Source: Oopsacas minuta
Lineage: Eukaryota > Porifera > Hexactinellida > Lyssacinosida > Leucopsacidae
Assembly: GCA_024704765.1 (NCBI GenBank)
Contig: JAKMXF010000022.1
Location: 668,555 to 732,554, forward strand
Direction of reading: 5' to 3'
Length of the DNA stretch: 64,000 nt
Position numbers and translations under genes: made by a program. The notes beneath the pieces were generated by a model, which had not been told where the DNA came from, did not search any database, and saw only the letters and a program-made list of their open reading frames with translations. Positions 1 to 11,800 of this stretch are shown piece by piece (within the stretch, counting starts at the first letter, position 1; each line of letters begins with the position of its first letter).

Positions 1-93
1 GGGAACAAAATTGTTTGCAATTAAATAGTCGCGCGCTCCTATAGTGCTCTGACTTTATACCAGTTGACAATGTAATTAATTGATTGTCTATAG

Positions 94-2283
94 ACACGAG
101 TTTTTACAGAGAGTGAGTACAGTATCTGTTCAAGTATTCCAGACAGGTAGTATAGCTCCTGGAGGTATTCTCAATGATGCACTCAAATTATATTCCGAGA
201 AGGAGGGTCACAAAGCTGACGAATATATCAGACTTATTAAGGAGAAATCAGAAACTGAAGATGCTATCAAACAATGTATTTCTGCTGGAACTTTAGAAAT
301 AGATCCTGAAGTACAGAAGAGCTTGTTCCTGTCTGCTGCTTTTGGCAAGAGTTTTTTAGGCGGGGAAACCATATCTGATGACCTCATTAAACAATTTATG
401 TCATCCTGCAAACAGCTGAGAGTTCTAAATAACTTGAAAACTGCAGAAGTAAGAATCTCTATTTCATATTTTTCTACTTATGTACGTATAGTTGTGTATT
501 AATCTTGTATTGTAGGTATCTCTGCCGTTAACCTACGTACAGCTCAATACACTGGGTCTCCCCGAGCTGATCTTACGTTTGATAAGAAGGAAGATGTTCT
601 TCTTAGCACACCACATTGCCTCCTATCTGGAGATACCAGCTGGCCTAGGTACACATCAGGTACTGTTAGAGTGGGCTAGTCTTAAGTTACAGCAGCAAGA
701 ACCGGATGAGGTGATAACATGGGATATTGAAAGTTGATGTATTTCGGGAAAATTGCAAATTTTGATTTTATTTATATTTCGAAATATTATTTGTATTATT
801 AGGTAATTGCACAACAGATTTTATCAAAATTCAGAGACACTCCTGGCATTAGCTACTCATATATTGCAGAAAAAGCTCGATCAGTTGGTCGTCCAGATCT
901 AGCAACACTACTACTAGAAGAAGAAGCATCAGCTAGTGAGCAGATACCCCTACTGCTAGATATGGGGAGAGATGAGATAGGATTGGATAAAGCTATCAGT
1001 AGCGGAGATCCTGATTTAGTATACTCTGTTATATTCAGACTACAGAAGAAGATGACGCGAGGAGATTTCCTACTCGCTATCCGTAACCGTCCAGTTGCTA
1101 GAAACCTGTACTTAGATTTCTGTAAGAAGCAAGAACGAACAACTCTATACAATTTGTTCCAACAGGATGATATGTTCCTAGAATCTGGTATGATGCGAGT
1201 AGAAGAGACACTAGATCATGAAATACAGGAGGAGAGGAAGAAACTGTTAGTTAAGGCTAGGTCTGATTTCCAGAGTGGAGGATGTGCTCTCTCTATATCT
1301 CTCAGGTAAGTTATCAAACAACAACGAAATATTAGTTGATAACTAATTTGCATATTACAGTCATTACTAAGTCTAGGGGCGCGGGGTCTAAGCCAGGGTG
1401 ATCCAATTTTATTATATTAGACCTTATGGTGTTTATATGGGTTTCTTTTCAATGAATAAACTACAGTAGAAACTCTGAGATTCGGGAAGTCTCGTTCTAA
1501 GGGTGTCCTGTTCTCAGAAAATAATAATAACTCTATCTATGATAGATCAAATTTGTGTATTGTAATATGAAATATTGAAATTCATTTGAATTGGCGAATC
1601 TATATTTGTTTTAAGGGTGTGTAATTACTAAGAATATTTCCTAAAAATGGACAAATTATGCCCTGGTGGCGTCTGGATCACGAAGGTTAGAGTATATCTC
1701 TACTGTCCCTGAGTACGTCTATGGTACGTATCTTATCCATTGGAGAATGTTTAATTGATTGTTTGTTAGTGAGGATTACATCCGTCTTTACGAGAAACAA
1801 AGAGAACTTGAAGAGTCTCTTGGTAACCGATTTAACATGACTGGTCTCTCTGTTACTGATACGCTAGAGAAGTGTTTCATACATCATCGAGCTAAAGAAG
1901 CAGAATACATACGTAAGGAGTTCCGTATATCTGATAACCAGTTCTATTGGACAAAGATTAAAACTCTAGCAGCTCTGCACGATTGGGCGGAGTTAGATAA
2001 ACTTGCACGTTCCAAAAAACCTGTAATCGGTTATGAGCCGTTTGTAGAAGTGTGTCTAAAGAATGGGAGCCTCGGGGAGGCGATGAAATACTGTCAAAAG
2101 ATACCTTTAGACTCACGAGCACATGCTTATATAAAATGTGGTGCTTATAGAGAGGCAGCTGATGTAGCTTTCCAATGTAAAGAAATAGGTATTTTAGAAA
2201 CTATTCTACAAAAGTGCGGTAATGACAGAGCTCTGACAGAAATTGTCCGTCAGCAGTGTGAAGCATTAGCACAGAAAGTATAG
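94..2283 (+). CDS. VPS16: VPS16 homologue, 3' part (four exons; 5' end outside window)
   Basis: Core subunit of the HOPS and CORVET tethering complexes, which act in endosome-lysosome fusion. Four exons fit: 94-448, 516-710, 803-1305 and 1770-2283, each with AG/GT borders and agreeing phases. The translation covers the C-terminal alpha-solenoid of VPS16. Recognisable blocks are KADEYIRLIKE and the FGKSFL region in the first exon, SSGDPDLVYSVIFRL and RGDFLLAIRNRPVA in the third, and SKKPVIGYEPFVEVCLK in the last, all in the family order. The protein ends ALAQKV, close to the usual family end. The TTG at 80 is intron sequence, because an acceptor AG lies at 92-93. The N-terminal beta-propeller must lie upstream of the window. 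The next gene starts only about 145 bp downstream on the same strand. Identity is judged from remembered family sequence. Confidence 0.93.
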
Positions 2284-2427
2284 TATAAATTATCAATCGG
2301 GTGTATACGTTTATAATGTTTGTATATATTAATTCAATGATATATATACTATTATGTCATTTTTGCAAGAATTAGTAAAATTCGGTTAATTGTTATATGT
2401 TTTTCTCAGCTAGAATTTGGACTAGCT

Positions 2428-5364
2428 ATGGATGAAGCTGAATTATATGACGTCATTATAATTGGAGGAGGGCCAGTAGGGCTCATTATTTCCCTACTGC
2501 TGGAAAAGTACAATCTCTCTGTAGCGGTATTTGATATGAAAATTTCATTTCCAATCATCCCCAAAGCTTTACATTTAAGTCAATGTACTATGGAAATATT
2601 GGCTAAAATCGGTATTTATGATAAAATACTTCAACATTCTCTTTCTAAGGATTATCCCTTTACTATGAAGGCCTCGATTGGAATCACGAAACCACCATTT
2701 TTATATTTCACCATGGATACACGTGAAGAGATTACCAAGGATTTTGATTCTGCAGTTTACCAATTCCAAAATGGAAGAATTTCGAAAGCAGAATCAGTAT
2801 TTCTCCCACAACCCAAGTTAGAAGAATTATTGTTTGAACAAATTCGTAATGAAACTAAGGTTAAATTATTTTTTGGAACAGAAGTTATTAAGTTCTACCA
2901 AGATGGGGATAGTATTGTCGTTCAAGCTAAATCTTTGCAACACGAATCTTCTCCTCGTATTTATCGTTCTAAATATTTGATTGGATGTGATGGAGCCAGG
3001 AGTAGAGTTCGTAAAGAATTGGGAATACATCTTCATGGTGAAGTAGGCCTTCAGAATTTTTTGATGATGTATATAGAGTCAGAGGATGTGTATAATAAAT
3101 TCGAAAATAATCCTAATTCTCATCGGTTTGGAATTAGCACTTCATTTCAAGATGATAGATTTATAATGCTTTTCCATATGCAGCATGACAATAGATTTAC
3201 ATTTCATGCAAGTGGAGGTTCTAGTCGAGATATTTCAGAGATCGTTAAAATGGACAGGAACGAATTGGTGAGGCGCTTCTTAGGTAGAGACATTCGTTTC
3301 GAAGTAATTGACTCATCTGAGTGGCACGCTAATCAGCTGATAGTCACACATTTCTACAAAGGACGTATATTCCTAGCAGGAGACTCTGCTCACGCCTGGA
3401 TTCCTGCTGGTGGGTTTGGACTAAACACAGGGCTACAAGATGCAGTCAATATTTCATGGAAAATAGCAGCTATGTGTCAGGGCTGGTCGGGACCTTATTT
3501 AGCGCCATCTTATCAGGTAGAGCAGAAGACTTATGATTATAACGTAATGAGAATGGTATCACAGGATATTGAACCTTTCCAATTTTCTGTTCTCCCTCTC
3601 TGGATGCGATTATTGACACCATTTGTAAAAATAGGTTTACTACTGTTTCCTAAGAGAATAAGAAATATTGTTAGTCGAGGATTTAAGTTTATAGGTTATC
3701 AGGTTTTAGGTCAGAGACATATTGCTTCTAATATTTGTGTGTTCGAAGAAGATCATACTCAGCGTTTGAAACCATTCGCACATCCTGACTCCGTTGTGAT
3801 AGAGGATCTCCCTGGGTGTCGTGCTCCTCCTATCCTCCTTAGCGACGGGACACAAATCAGGAATGCGAGATACGATACTTTCTTGATACTCAGTTTTGTA
3901 GAGAATTCGAATTTCGGTAATTTAATAAGCCAAGCTTCCACTAGATCAATTCCTGTAGATTATGTTTATGTGAAGAAAGAAACTGATTCAGTTTATAAGA
4001 AGAATTTCTATTTAATCCGTCCTGACAGCTTCATAGCCTGGAGATCAGATCGTATACCTCAGGGTAGAGATATCGGGGATATATTGGATAGAGCAGTAGG
4101 TTGGATTAAGCCTGAGAGATTCAATCCTGTCTATGTGGATTGGAATTGGAAGCATTACCCTAATGCTACCAAAGAGTTATGTATTGTAACTCCTTTAGTA
4201 ATCAGTTGTGTATGGGCATTATCTCTTCCAATGGTTACCATACCTACTCTTATACTAATGTATTGTAGTACTCTATTGTATAGAGTTAAATATCCTAAAA
4301 CTACTCCCAGGAAAGAGATAATGTCAAGACATAGAGCTGTGTTGTGTAACTCTCCAGGTAATCCTCGTGATGTAATGAGTTTAATTTCTAATCGTTCTTG
4401 TCAGATAGAAGCTGATGATATAATCGTTAATGTAAAATCCGCTGCATTACATAATATAGACTATAAACTGTGTCGTGGTTATGCTGCTAACTTGTTGAAT
4501 TTTGTCTTCTCTTTAAGTTATGAGAAAAGATACCCTCTCTTATTAGGGAGAGATTTCTCAGGAGAAGTTGTTGTTGTGGGGTCTAATGTTAAGAATTTTG
4601 TCCCTGGTGATAAAGTGTATGGATGTCGTGACATTTCTTCACAAGGCACATTATCAGAATTTATTTCTGTTAATTCTAATGAACTGAGTTTAATGCCTGA
4701 ATCTATTTCGTATGATCAAGCTGCTTCTCTTCCATATGCCTACTTAAGTGCTGTAAGTGGTTTGAACAGAATTCCAGCTGATTTCCTTAAGGATAAGAAC
4801 GTATTAGTGTGTGATGTAGGTACAGCTACTGGGTTAATTCTAACTCAATTGCTGGTGCATAGAGGTGCTAATGTACATGTTTGGTGTAATGGAGAATTCA
4901 ATGTTGAGTTCTTCACTGCAGGTGCTACTACTGTGTTTCTACTGAGAGAGAAGTTAACAGGCTTAAATTTTTCTAATTTTGTTGCTGTATTCGATATTAA
5001 TGCTGGTGTCAGTGATTTTCCTCCAGCACATTTTACTATAAATAGAGGTACAAGATTGATTAGTTGGACGCGACCAGGTGCTCGTATCATCGAACAATAC
5101 GGACCTGTTTTTGGCACAATCCAGTCTCTACTCACGACTCGGAGTAACATATCCAGTTTTGCTAAATTAGGTGTAACTTTATCTTATGTAAGCTTGAAGG
5201 TAGAATTTAAAGTGTTTGATGAGTTATCTCAAATGATAGAAGGAAAAATAGTGAAACCTCTGAAAGGGAGAATGTTCAATCTATCCGATTCACCTGAAGC
5301 TCTGTCTTGTTTTGAAGATGTAGATTGGATGGGACCAGCTATCATACAAATATCTTGTTATTAA
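2428..5364 (+). CDS. Intronless FAD-dependent monooxygenase fused to a medium-chain (quinone oxidoreductase-like) dehydrogenase domain
   Basis: A single uninterrupted 978-codon frame. Residues 1-370 form a class A flavin monooxygenase of the phenol hydroxylase/TfdB type. The dinucleotide fold is IIIGGGPVGL near 10-20, the DG motif is GCDGARSRVRK at 186-196, and the GD motif GDSAH at 318-322 is followed by GGFGLNTGLQDAVNISWKIA. Residues 440-560 resemble the thioredoxin-like C-terminal domain of this class (LPGCRAPP, about 461-468). A hydrophobic stretch at about 584-617 may be a membrane segment. Residues 633-978 look like a GroES-like/MDR reductase (LLGRDFSGEVVVVGSNVKNFVPGDKVYG, about 705-732). 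Its nucleotide loop DVGTATG is degenerate relative to the usual GGxGGVG, so NAD(P)H binding is uncertain. The natural substrate is unknown. A 5'UTR intron acceptor may lie at about 2409. Lack of introns in a 3-kb gene is compatible with retroposition or lateral transfer, which the sequence alone cannot settle. Confidence 0.85.
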   Translation: MDEAELYDVIIIGGGPVGLIISLLLEKYNLSVAVFDMKISFPIIPKALHLSQCTMEILAKIGIYDKILQHSLSKDYPFTMKASIGITKPPFLYFTMDTREEITKDFDSAVYQFQNGRISKAESVFLPQPKLEELLFEQIRNETKVKLFFGTEVIKFYQDGDSIVVQAKSLQHESSPRIYRSKYLIGCDGARSRVRKELGIHLHGEVGLQNFLMMYIESEDVYNKFENNPNSHRFGISTSFQDDRFIMLFHMQHDNRFTFHASGGSSRDISEIVKMDRNELVRRFLGRDIRFEVIDSSEWHANQLIVTHFYKGRIFLAGDSAHAWIPAGGFGLNTGLQDAVNISWKIAAMCQGWSGPYLAPSYQVEQKTYDYNVMRMVSQDIEPFQFSVLPLWMRLLTPFVKIGLLLFPKRIRNIVSRGFKFIGYQVLGQRHIASNICVFEEDHTQRLKPFAHPDSVVIEDLPGCRAPPILLSDGTQIRNARYDTFLILSFVENSNFGNLISQASTRSIPVDYVYVKKETDSVYKKNFYLIRPDSFIAWRSDRIPQGRDIGDILDRAVGWIKPERFNPVYVDWNWKHYPNATKELCIVTPLVISCVWALSLPMVTIPTLILMYCSTLLYRVKYPKTTPRKEIMSRHRAVLCNSPGNPRDVMSLISNRSCQIEADDIIVNVKSAALHNIDYKLCRGYAANLLNFVFSLSYEKRYPLLLGRDFSGEVVVVGSNVKNFVPGDKVYGCRDISSQGTLSEFISVNSNELSLMPESISYDQAASLPYAYLSAVSGLNRIPADFLKDKNVLVCDVGTATGLILTQLLVHRGANVHVWCNGEFNVEFFTAGATTVFLLREKLTGLNFSNFVAVFDINAGVSDFPPAHFTINRGTRLISWTRPGARIIEQYGPVFGTIQSLLTTRSNISSFAKLGVTLSYVSLKVEFKVFDELSQMIEGKIVKPLKGRMFNLSDSPEALSCFEDVDWMGPAIIQISCY

Positions 5365-5855
5365 TTATTCAAGTTATCAACCATATGGTTAGATTTATCA
5401 TCATATCAGCATTGTCAGTATAATATTATTGAGGATATGTGAGAATTATTATAATGTATTATTGTTTTGATATTCTTCTTTTTATTCATTTATGGTATCA
5501 TTTGGTTACAGATAATTGGCGAGTAGGCTGACCATACTCACCAAATGGTAAAGGATGTAGTTTTATCAAAGTTTTATCCTCCGTCACAGTAGATACATAA
5601 TTTCATTTCTACCTGGTATATTCCCTATTGCATATTTTATAATACAAACTAAACTACAAATATATATTCATCTTGTATATGTAGGTATTTAGCAAGTGGA
5701 TTTCTAATCAGTTATTTGGCAATCTCTAAAGGTGAATCAGATTTCTAAGCTGCAACCTAATAGCTGACAAAGCTATTCGTATCTCTATAAGAGCCTTTTT
5801 GTTAGTAGTTTTAACACTTTTCTATTTTATTCTCTTCAACTAAATCAGTTATAAT
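5365..5855. other. Spacer between monooxygenase and PH-domain genes
   Basis: About 490 bp of AT-rich sequence with no frame I can support. It presumably holds the 3'UTR of the monooxygenase gene and the promoter and 5'UTR of the PH-domain gene. Confidence 0.5.
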
Positions 5856-8800
5856 ATGACAGAAGTTCTACCCCTTCCTGACAGATGGGCTGAGTACACT
5901 AGCAGACAAGAATCTATAGCTAATGAGTAAGTACAATAAACTCTCGTTACAACGAATTGCTCGGCATCCAGGTTTCATCTCGTTATAAGCGGTTTGTCAT
6001 TGTAAACGGAGTAAAAGCGATTACTTTACATCTATAGGGGGTAAAGAATCACTTCTTTAAAACGGAAGTTCCGTTATATCTGACTTGACGGAAGTTTACT
6101 ATATTGCATTTCGTTAACTAATGACAATTATTCAAAGCAATGCGAAACGATTTTGCATAGTGTAAACTTCGAAAAATGCTACTTCATTTTCCTCGTTTCC
6201 ACTGCCCCCTTTATGAGGTTTACTGTATGGAAATGAATAACATTTATACATTTCATACACACAGTTGCAAATCTCTACCCTGAAATGTTTGTACATATTA
6301 TGTATCAAATTTCGTGTTAATCGAACAGTTATAGTGACGTACTCACGTACGGATGTCAGAATTGATTCATGCAATATCTCCCTATATGAGTTGTAGTAAT
6401 AATTTCCAATGGTAATGTATTGTACGTCATCGTTTACATTCAATATTTTAGTGAGGAAAAGAAGTCAGCATGGACACAGAATGGTCATACTAATAAGCCT
6501 CATATTATTGGTGAGTTGTCAGAGTAAAATCTATTAGTTTATTGTTTCTCTCCAACTTCTGAACCTGTAATATAACTGTAACTTAGGTTATTTATATTTG
6601 ATTCATTTGTAAGGGTTAGAACTCAACTTAGAAGTGTTGATTTTTATTTTAGCAAACCGCAGTTGACTACCCTGCTGGAGTATTTTAGTACATATATTTA
6701 AAATCCTTACTATTCCTCTACCCTACCTACAATCTGAATAAATGTATAGAATTGCTAAAGTATTATTTTTAGATACTTTGTTAATTAAGTTACACCATGA
6801 CATTACTATTCCTGAGCTATAGATATAAAGCTCCTGATGAATTGAACATATTCCTACCCTCTCCATAAATCTAGTCTATCATTTAAACTATTAGCCCCTC
6901 CTATATGTCTCTCTAGTACAGCTGTGACCTGGTACAGCCAGTACAGCTCTCATTTATAGGAGTAGGATATCTTGCAGTTACTGGTTTATTCGCTTACGTA
7001 TTCACTCATGACTATCCTTTTGCATAGACGTGATATATATGTATCAAATTGCAATATATTCTTGGTGGCAAATTGTAAAGCTCTGTACCTAGTGTTAGGA
7101 GAAAGGAGTTATTGTTAGAGTACTAGTATTTATTAGTATTTTAAGAATTTTATATTTAATCTCAGAATAAATGCTTTATTTTACTTACAATATCAGATGG
7201 TTATAGTATCCGTCACTAATCACGAATTAATTGATATTAATCTTATATGAACAATGTAGTGTCAGATTGCCTATATGACCAATAAAATTGTGGAAATGAC
7301 CTAAATATCATGACTGGGAAACATACAAATATTAATAGGAGACTTTGTTAGAGGAAATGTTCTTGATTGTGATGTTTCCGGTCCGATCACAGTCGCTAAG
7401 TTTGTAGCATGTTGCAACACTAATTCGATTAGATTGGATTGATTGGGTTGGAATCTTTATATTAACACATTTTACTATCAGTATATATTATTTATTTATT
7501 TTAAATATTTTTACAATTTTCTTTATTTTAGTTGATAAGTCAGAATCCATTGATTCAAGATTTTACGAAAAAGTTGACTCTAGATCTGGGTAAGTTGTAA
7601 AACTTCCCGCATGATTAGTTTATTGCAATCTAGTTACTCTAGTATGCTGACATTCTCAGATAAGTTATGTAAAACTTCAATCTATTTATCATTATTCATT
7701 TAGTTCTCCTTCTTCAATGATTAGTGACACCATAGTGAGTTATAGTTTCATAAGTATTTATACCTATATTGTATAATACGTTATACGTGATCTATTTTAA
7801 CGTATTATACGTCGAGGTTAAGTTCGAGATTTTTACATTGTTAGACTTGTATAAGTCACATTATTATCAAGAATTAGATAATTTGGTCAACTATGTTGAG
7901 ATTTCTCATTAACAATTCGAGAGCTACTGTTTTGATGCAAAATATTTATTAGGCAGATATCAGCCTAATAGAAATTACGTCACCAAAAATTGTAGATTGA
8001 ACGTATAATACGTATCATACGTATCATACGTAATACATCTTCATTGAAACACGTATTAAACACTCATTTTACTATTAATACAAACTGTAAATATTCAAAT
8101 CAAGATTAAAGTATGTTTTAGAGACATAATTATATTTCCAGATAGAACTCTTTTGGTGATAGGAATTTATTAAATTCACATTTATCGCTCAGCTGGGGTT
8201 GATAGTATCGCTGACTAAATCTCCCGATTGTGGAATTGGTTCGTCCAATGATTACCAACTTTGAATAATACTAATTTACATTTATATCAAGGAATTTGTG
8301 TAATATATTCAACTCCTAATTAGCAGTATCGATATATCAAACTTCTATTGTTTAATCCATCTCTCATCTCTTTACAGATAATTCCGAAATAAATCAGTTT
8401 AGTCTTTCCCTTTACGGAATTATTCCTATTTGATATTGATAATGTCAAAGTTCATAATTCGTGAATGTATTAATTTCTGAGGTAATTCTGTTATCTTATG
8501 TTTCCTAGCTTATTTGTATTCTATTTTATTGTTAACTACATGTGATAGGCCCCAATGTGTCTGTTCTTATTTATTTTTATTCTATATTCTCCTGGCTAAA
8601 GTATTATACAATTTGAAATATTTTCTTTTACTTTGGAGAATGGAATTTGATTATCTTTGAATAATTATATATTATCCAATTACTCACTCACATTATTCAG
8701 AATCTGCGTTTTTTCGGTCAAACCAGATAGTTTTAACCGGCTTTAAACTGTCCTATCCAAAATCTATAGTGAACAAATCTATATAGAATGCGTTCTACAA

Positions 8801-11800
8801 GCTTTATACTAACCAGATATATAATTTTCCCTATCAATTATTAGCTGACTCATAATTATGTCAGTACCTTATAAGTATGTTTGAACAATCTCGAATATCT
8901 TCACAAACAAGTATTATAAATTTGTCTCTTTTACATACAATACATTTCTTCTGCTTAGTTAACATTTCTATTCCCATTTGCTTCTAGAGCATCTCTGAAT
9001 TTGATCCAACAATTAAGAATATGACGTAAGTTTATCATGTAATCATGTAATCATGTAATCATGTACTTAGAGCTATCATAGAATTTCAAATCTTGATTGT
9101 GATTTTTATTTAAATTTTTAGGCAATCACTTTGCCCTCAAGGCAAATCCATAATTTCAGGCTATCTATACAAAAAGGTTATTATACGATAATTATGTATT
9201 TTTATTATATTTGTATTAGCTATTTGTATAGTGAATGTTGGAATATATTTGTTGATCCTTTTAGAATTGTCAATAATTCTCCATAACTCTGCCGTTATAT
9301 ACAATTATGTCTCTAGGGTGTAAAGTCAAAAATGTGGATGAAGCGTTGGTACACACTTTCAGATTACACACTCTTCTGTTTTAAAAGTACGTATGCTACA
9401 ATATTTATTGACGCTATCTCTCTTAGAAATGTGTATTATTTTAAAACAAATATACTGTAGATCCAAAAGATACACAACTTTTACGTGCAATCCCATTACC
9501 AAGCTTCTCAGTTTCTGTGTTGACCCCAGATTCCAAAATCAGAAAGAAACATGGTTTTAAGGTAAATAGGTTAATTCATTGTATTTATTCAGTGATTACC
9601 CAAAGAATTACGAATTTCATTGTTTTATATTTATTATTATTGACTAGGTTTATAAAAAGCAGCTACGTACACATTATTTTGCTGCTGAGACAGAAGCAGA
9701 AATGCTTGACTGGGTTCAAGAAATATCCTCCGCGTGCAATTTACTATCTGGGTTTGTGATTTTTAATAATTTTCAGTTTTTTCAATTCTAATACCTCAAA
9801 AAACTGTCGTACTAAACCTACAAAATTTTAAAATTACATATAACGAGCCTTTGACTCTCTGGCATAGTTGTTTCACGACAGATGATTACTTTATAAATTA
9901 TCCACCAATTTTTTTAGTAGTTATTTGGCCAGTGAGTAATAATTTTGGTTCATACTTACTACATGTTACAAATACATCATCTGCTATATACAAAAATTAC
10001 AAATCTCGATCTAGATCGAACAAACAATATTATCGAGATTTAGAGATTTTATCTGATCTATTTTATATAGAACTGATACAGCAAGTCTAGCTTCTGGTAA
10101 GTTCATTTATACGTAATTATGTATTTATCCAATAAATGTCAAACAGTTTACATCCATTATCTCGAACCGTAAGGGGTAATACAAATATGTTCCAGATAGC
10201 CCGCATTAGGAGGCATTACCATTATATTGTGTTAATTAGTTAATTAAATAATAACATTTAAATATCCATCATTTCCATCATTTCTTTCAAATTTTCACTC
10301 TTCAGTCTCTCCTTGAGAGCTTTCATTTTTAATCGTCTTTTCTTATTTTTCTTTGCACTCGTATTAATCCTATTAACCCTCCTTATTTCCTCTTTACTTT
10401 GTACCTTTTTCAAGTCGCTCAGATACTTTCTACTCTCCACCAGCCTTATAAACACACCCCCAATACTTCTACGTGTCCCCTCTTGGGTCAGCATTCCCCC
10501 TTTTTCCTCTAATTCCAGTGTATCTTGTACTAATTGTATAGCATGCTTTTTCCCGATACAATTGACTATGCTTTCTATAATCGGCACATTTTTTTCATTG
10601 AACCTTGCGCATATACTCTTAGTTAGCATGTTTGTGTCCATCTCACTCGATTTTAAAGAGTTAATAAATTCTGTACCATCGATTTTATCTTCTGTTGCAC
10701 ATTTCTCGTTCAAACTATTTCCATCTATCAGGTCGCAAAAAGGATTATCTTTATCACCACTCAATTCTTCGCGAAATTCGTCACTAATCATCATTGTTAT
10801 TTCATCTTCAGGATACTCACATGCCATGATTAACTTGTTTATAAATTATTGCTTTTGCTCAACTAGATACCCTGAATGCAAAATATTGAATTGGTCTGAT
10901 TATATTACTTCTGTTCTTCCTTATTGATAATTACAAATTACAGTTAATTAGAGAATTACGGATAAGGTGTACTACTTCTTTCAACCGAAAAATTTAACTC
11001 TCATTTGTATTAAATACAAATCTCTATTCGGATAAGACGTAGGAGGTACGTCTTATCCGAGATTCCAAGTTCCACTATATTCCGTTAATTACAAGAATAA
11101 GCATTACAGGTAAACTGAGAAGATGAGGCATCATTGTATTGGGAGAAACCGCTTGGTTCCATATCCGCATGTATTATCAGCAAAGGGAAGCCAATCAGTG
11201 AATATAACACTAGGGTGTGCCACGTCTGGGTTGTCTGCCGCATTTACAAGTACGATTAATTCCTACAAATTACTTACGTAATTATAATATTATCACAGCT
11301 GAGAATGTGCTGATTTAATTTAGCACTGCCGACTGACTAGTTCTGTATCAGAGTATGGCATTTTCGGTGATTTATATTCCCTAAAATTACTGATTGTTGT
11401 TATTTGCAACGGAGAGAGACAGTTGTGTACAGAGACATTTATGTACAAAGCTAGTGCGACGTTTGTGTACAAATATTTTTGTACTTGCCTTTTGTAAGTG
11501 CCTGGAGGAGTGGGTAGAGGGCTCACTGGCTTAGTATCACTGTACAGTGGAATCTCTTTAAATGGGGGAGCATGGAACGGGGAAAACCTGACTTGCTCCA
11601 CATTTCCCGGTTATAATTTGCATTATGAAGTGCATGTTTATCAAATTGCTCGTCTATCAAGTGTGTTAATGTAAGTATTACACTTTTGGGATGAGTGTAG
11701 GTGTTAAGAATCAACAATTGGATATGAAACAGAAAAAAATATATAAAATTTTTACCATCCTGAGCACCCTTAGATTTTTCAGTCAATTTGTGTAGTAATA

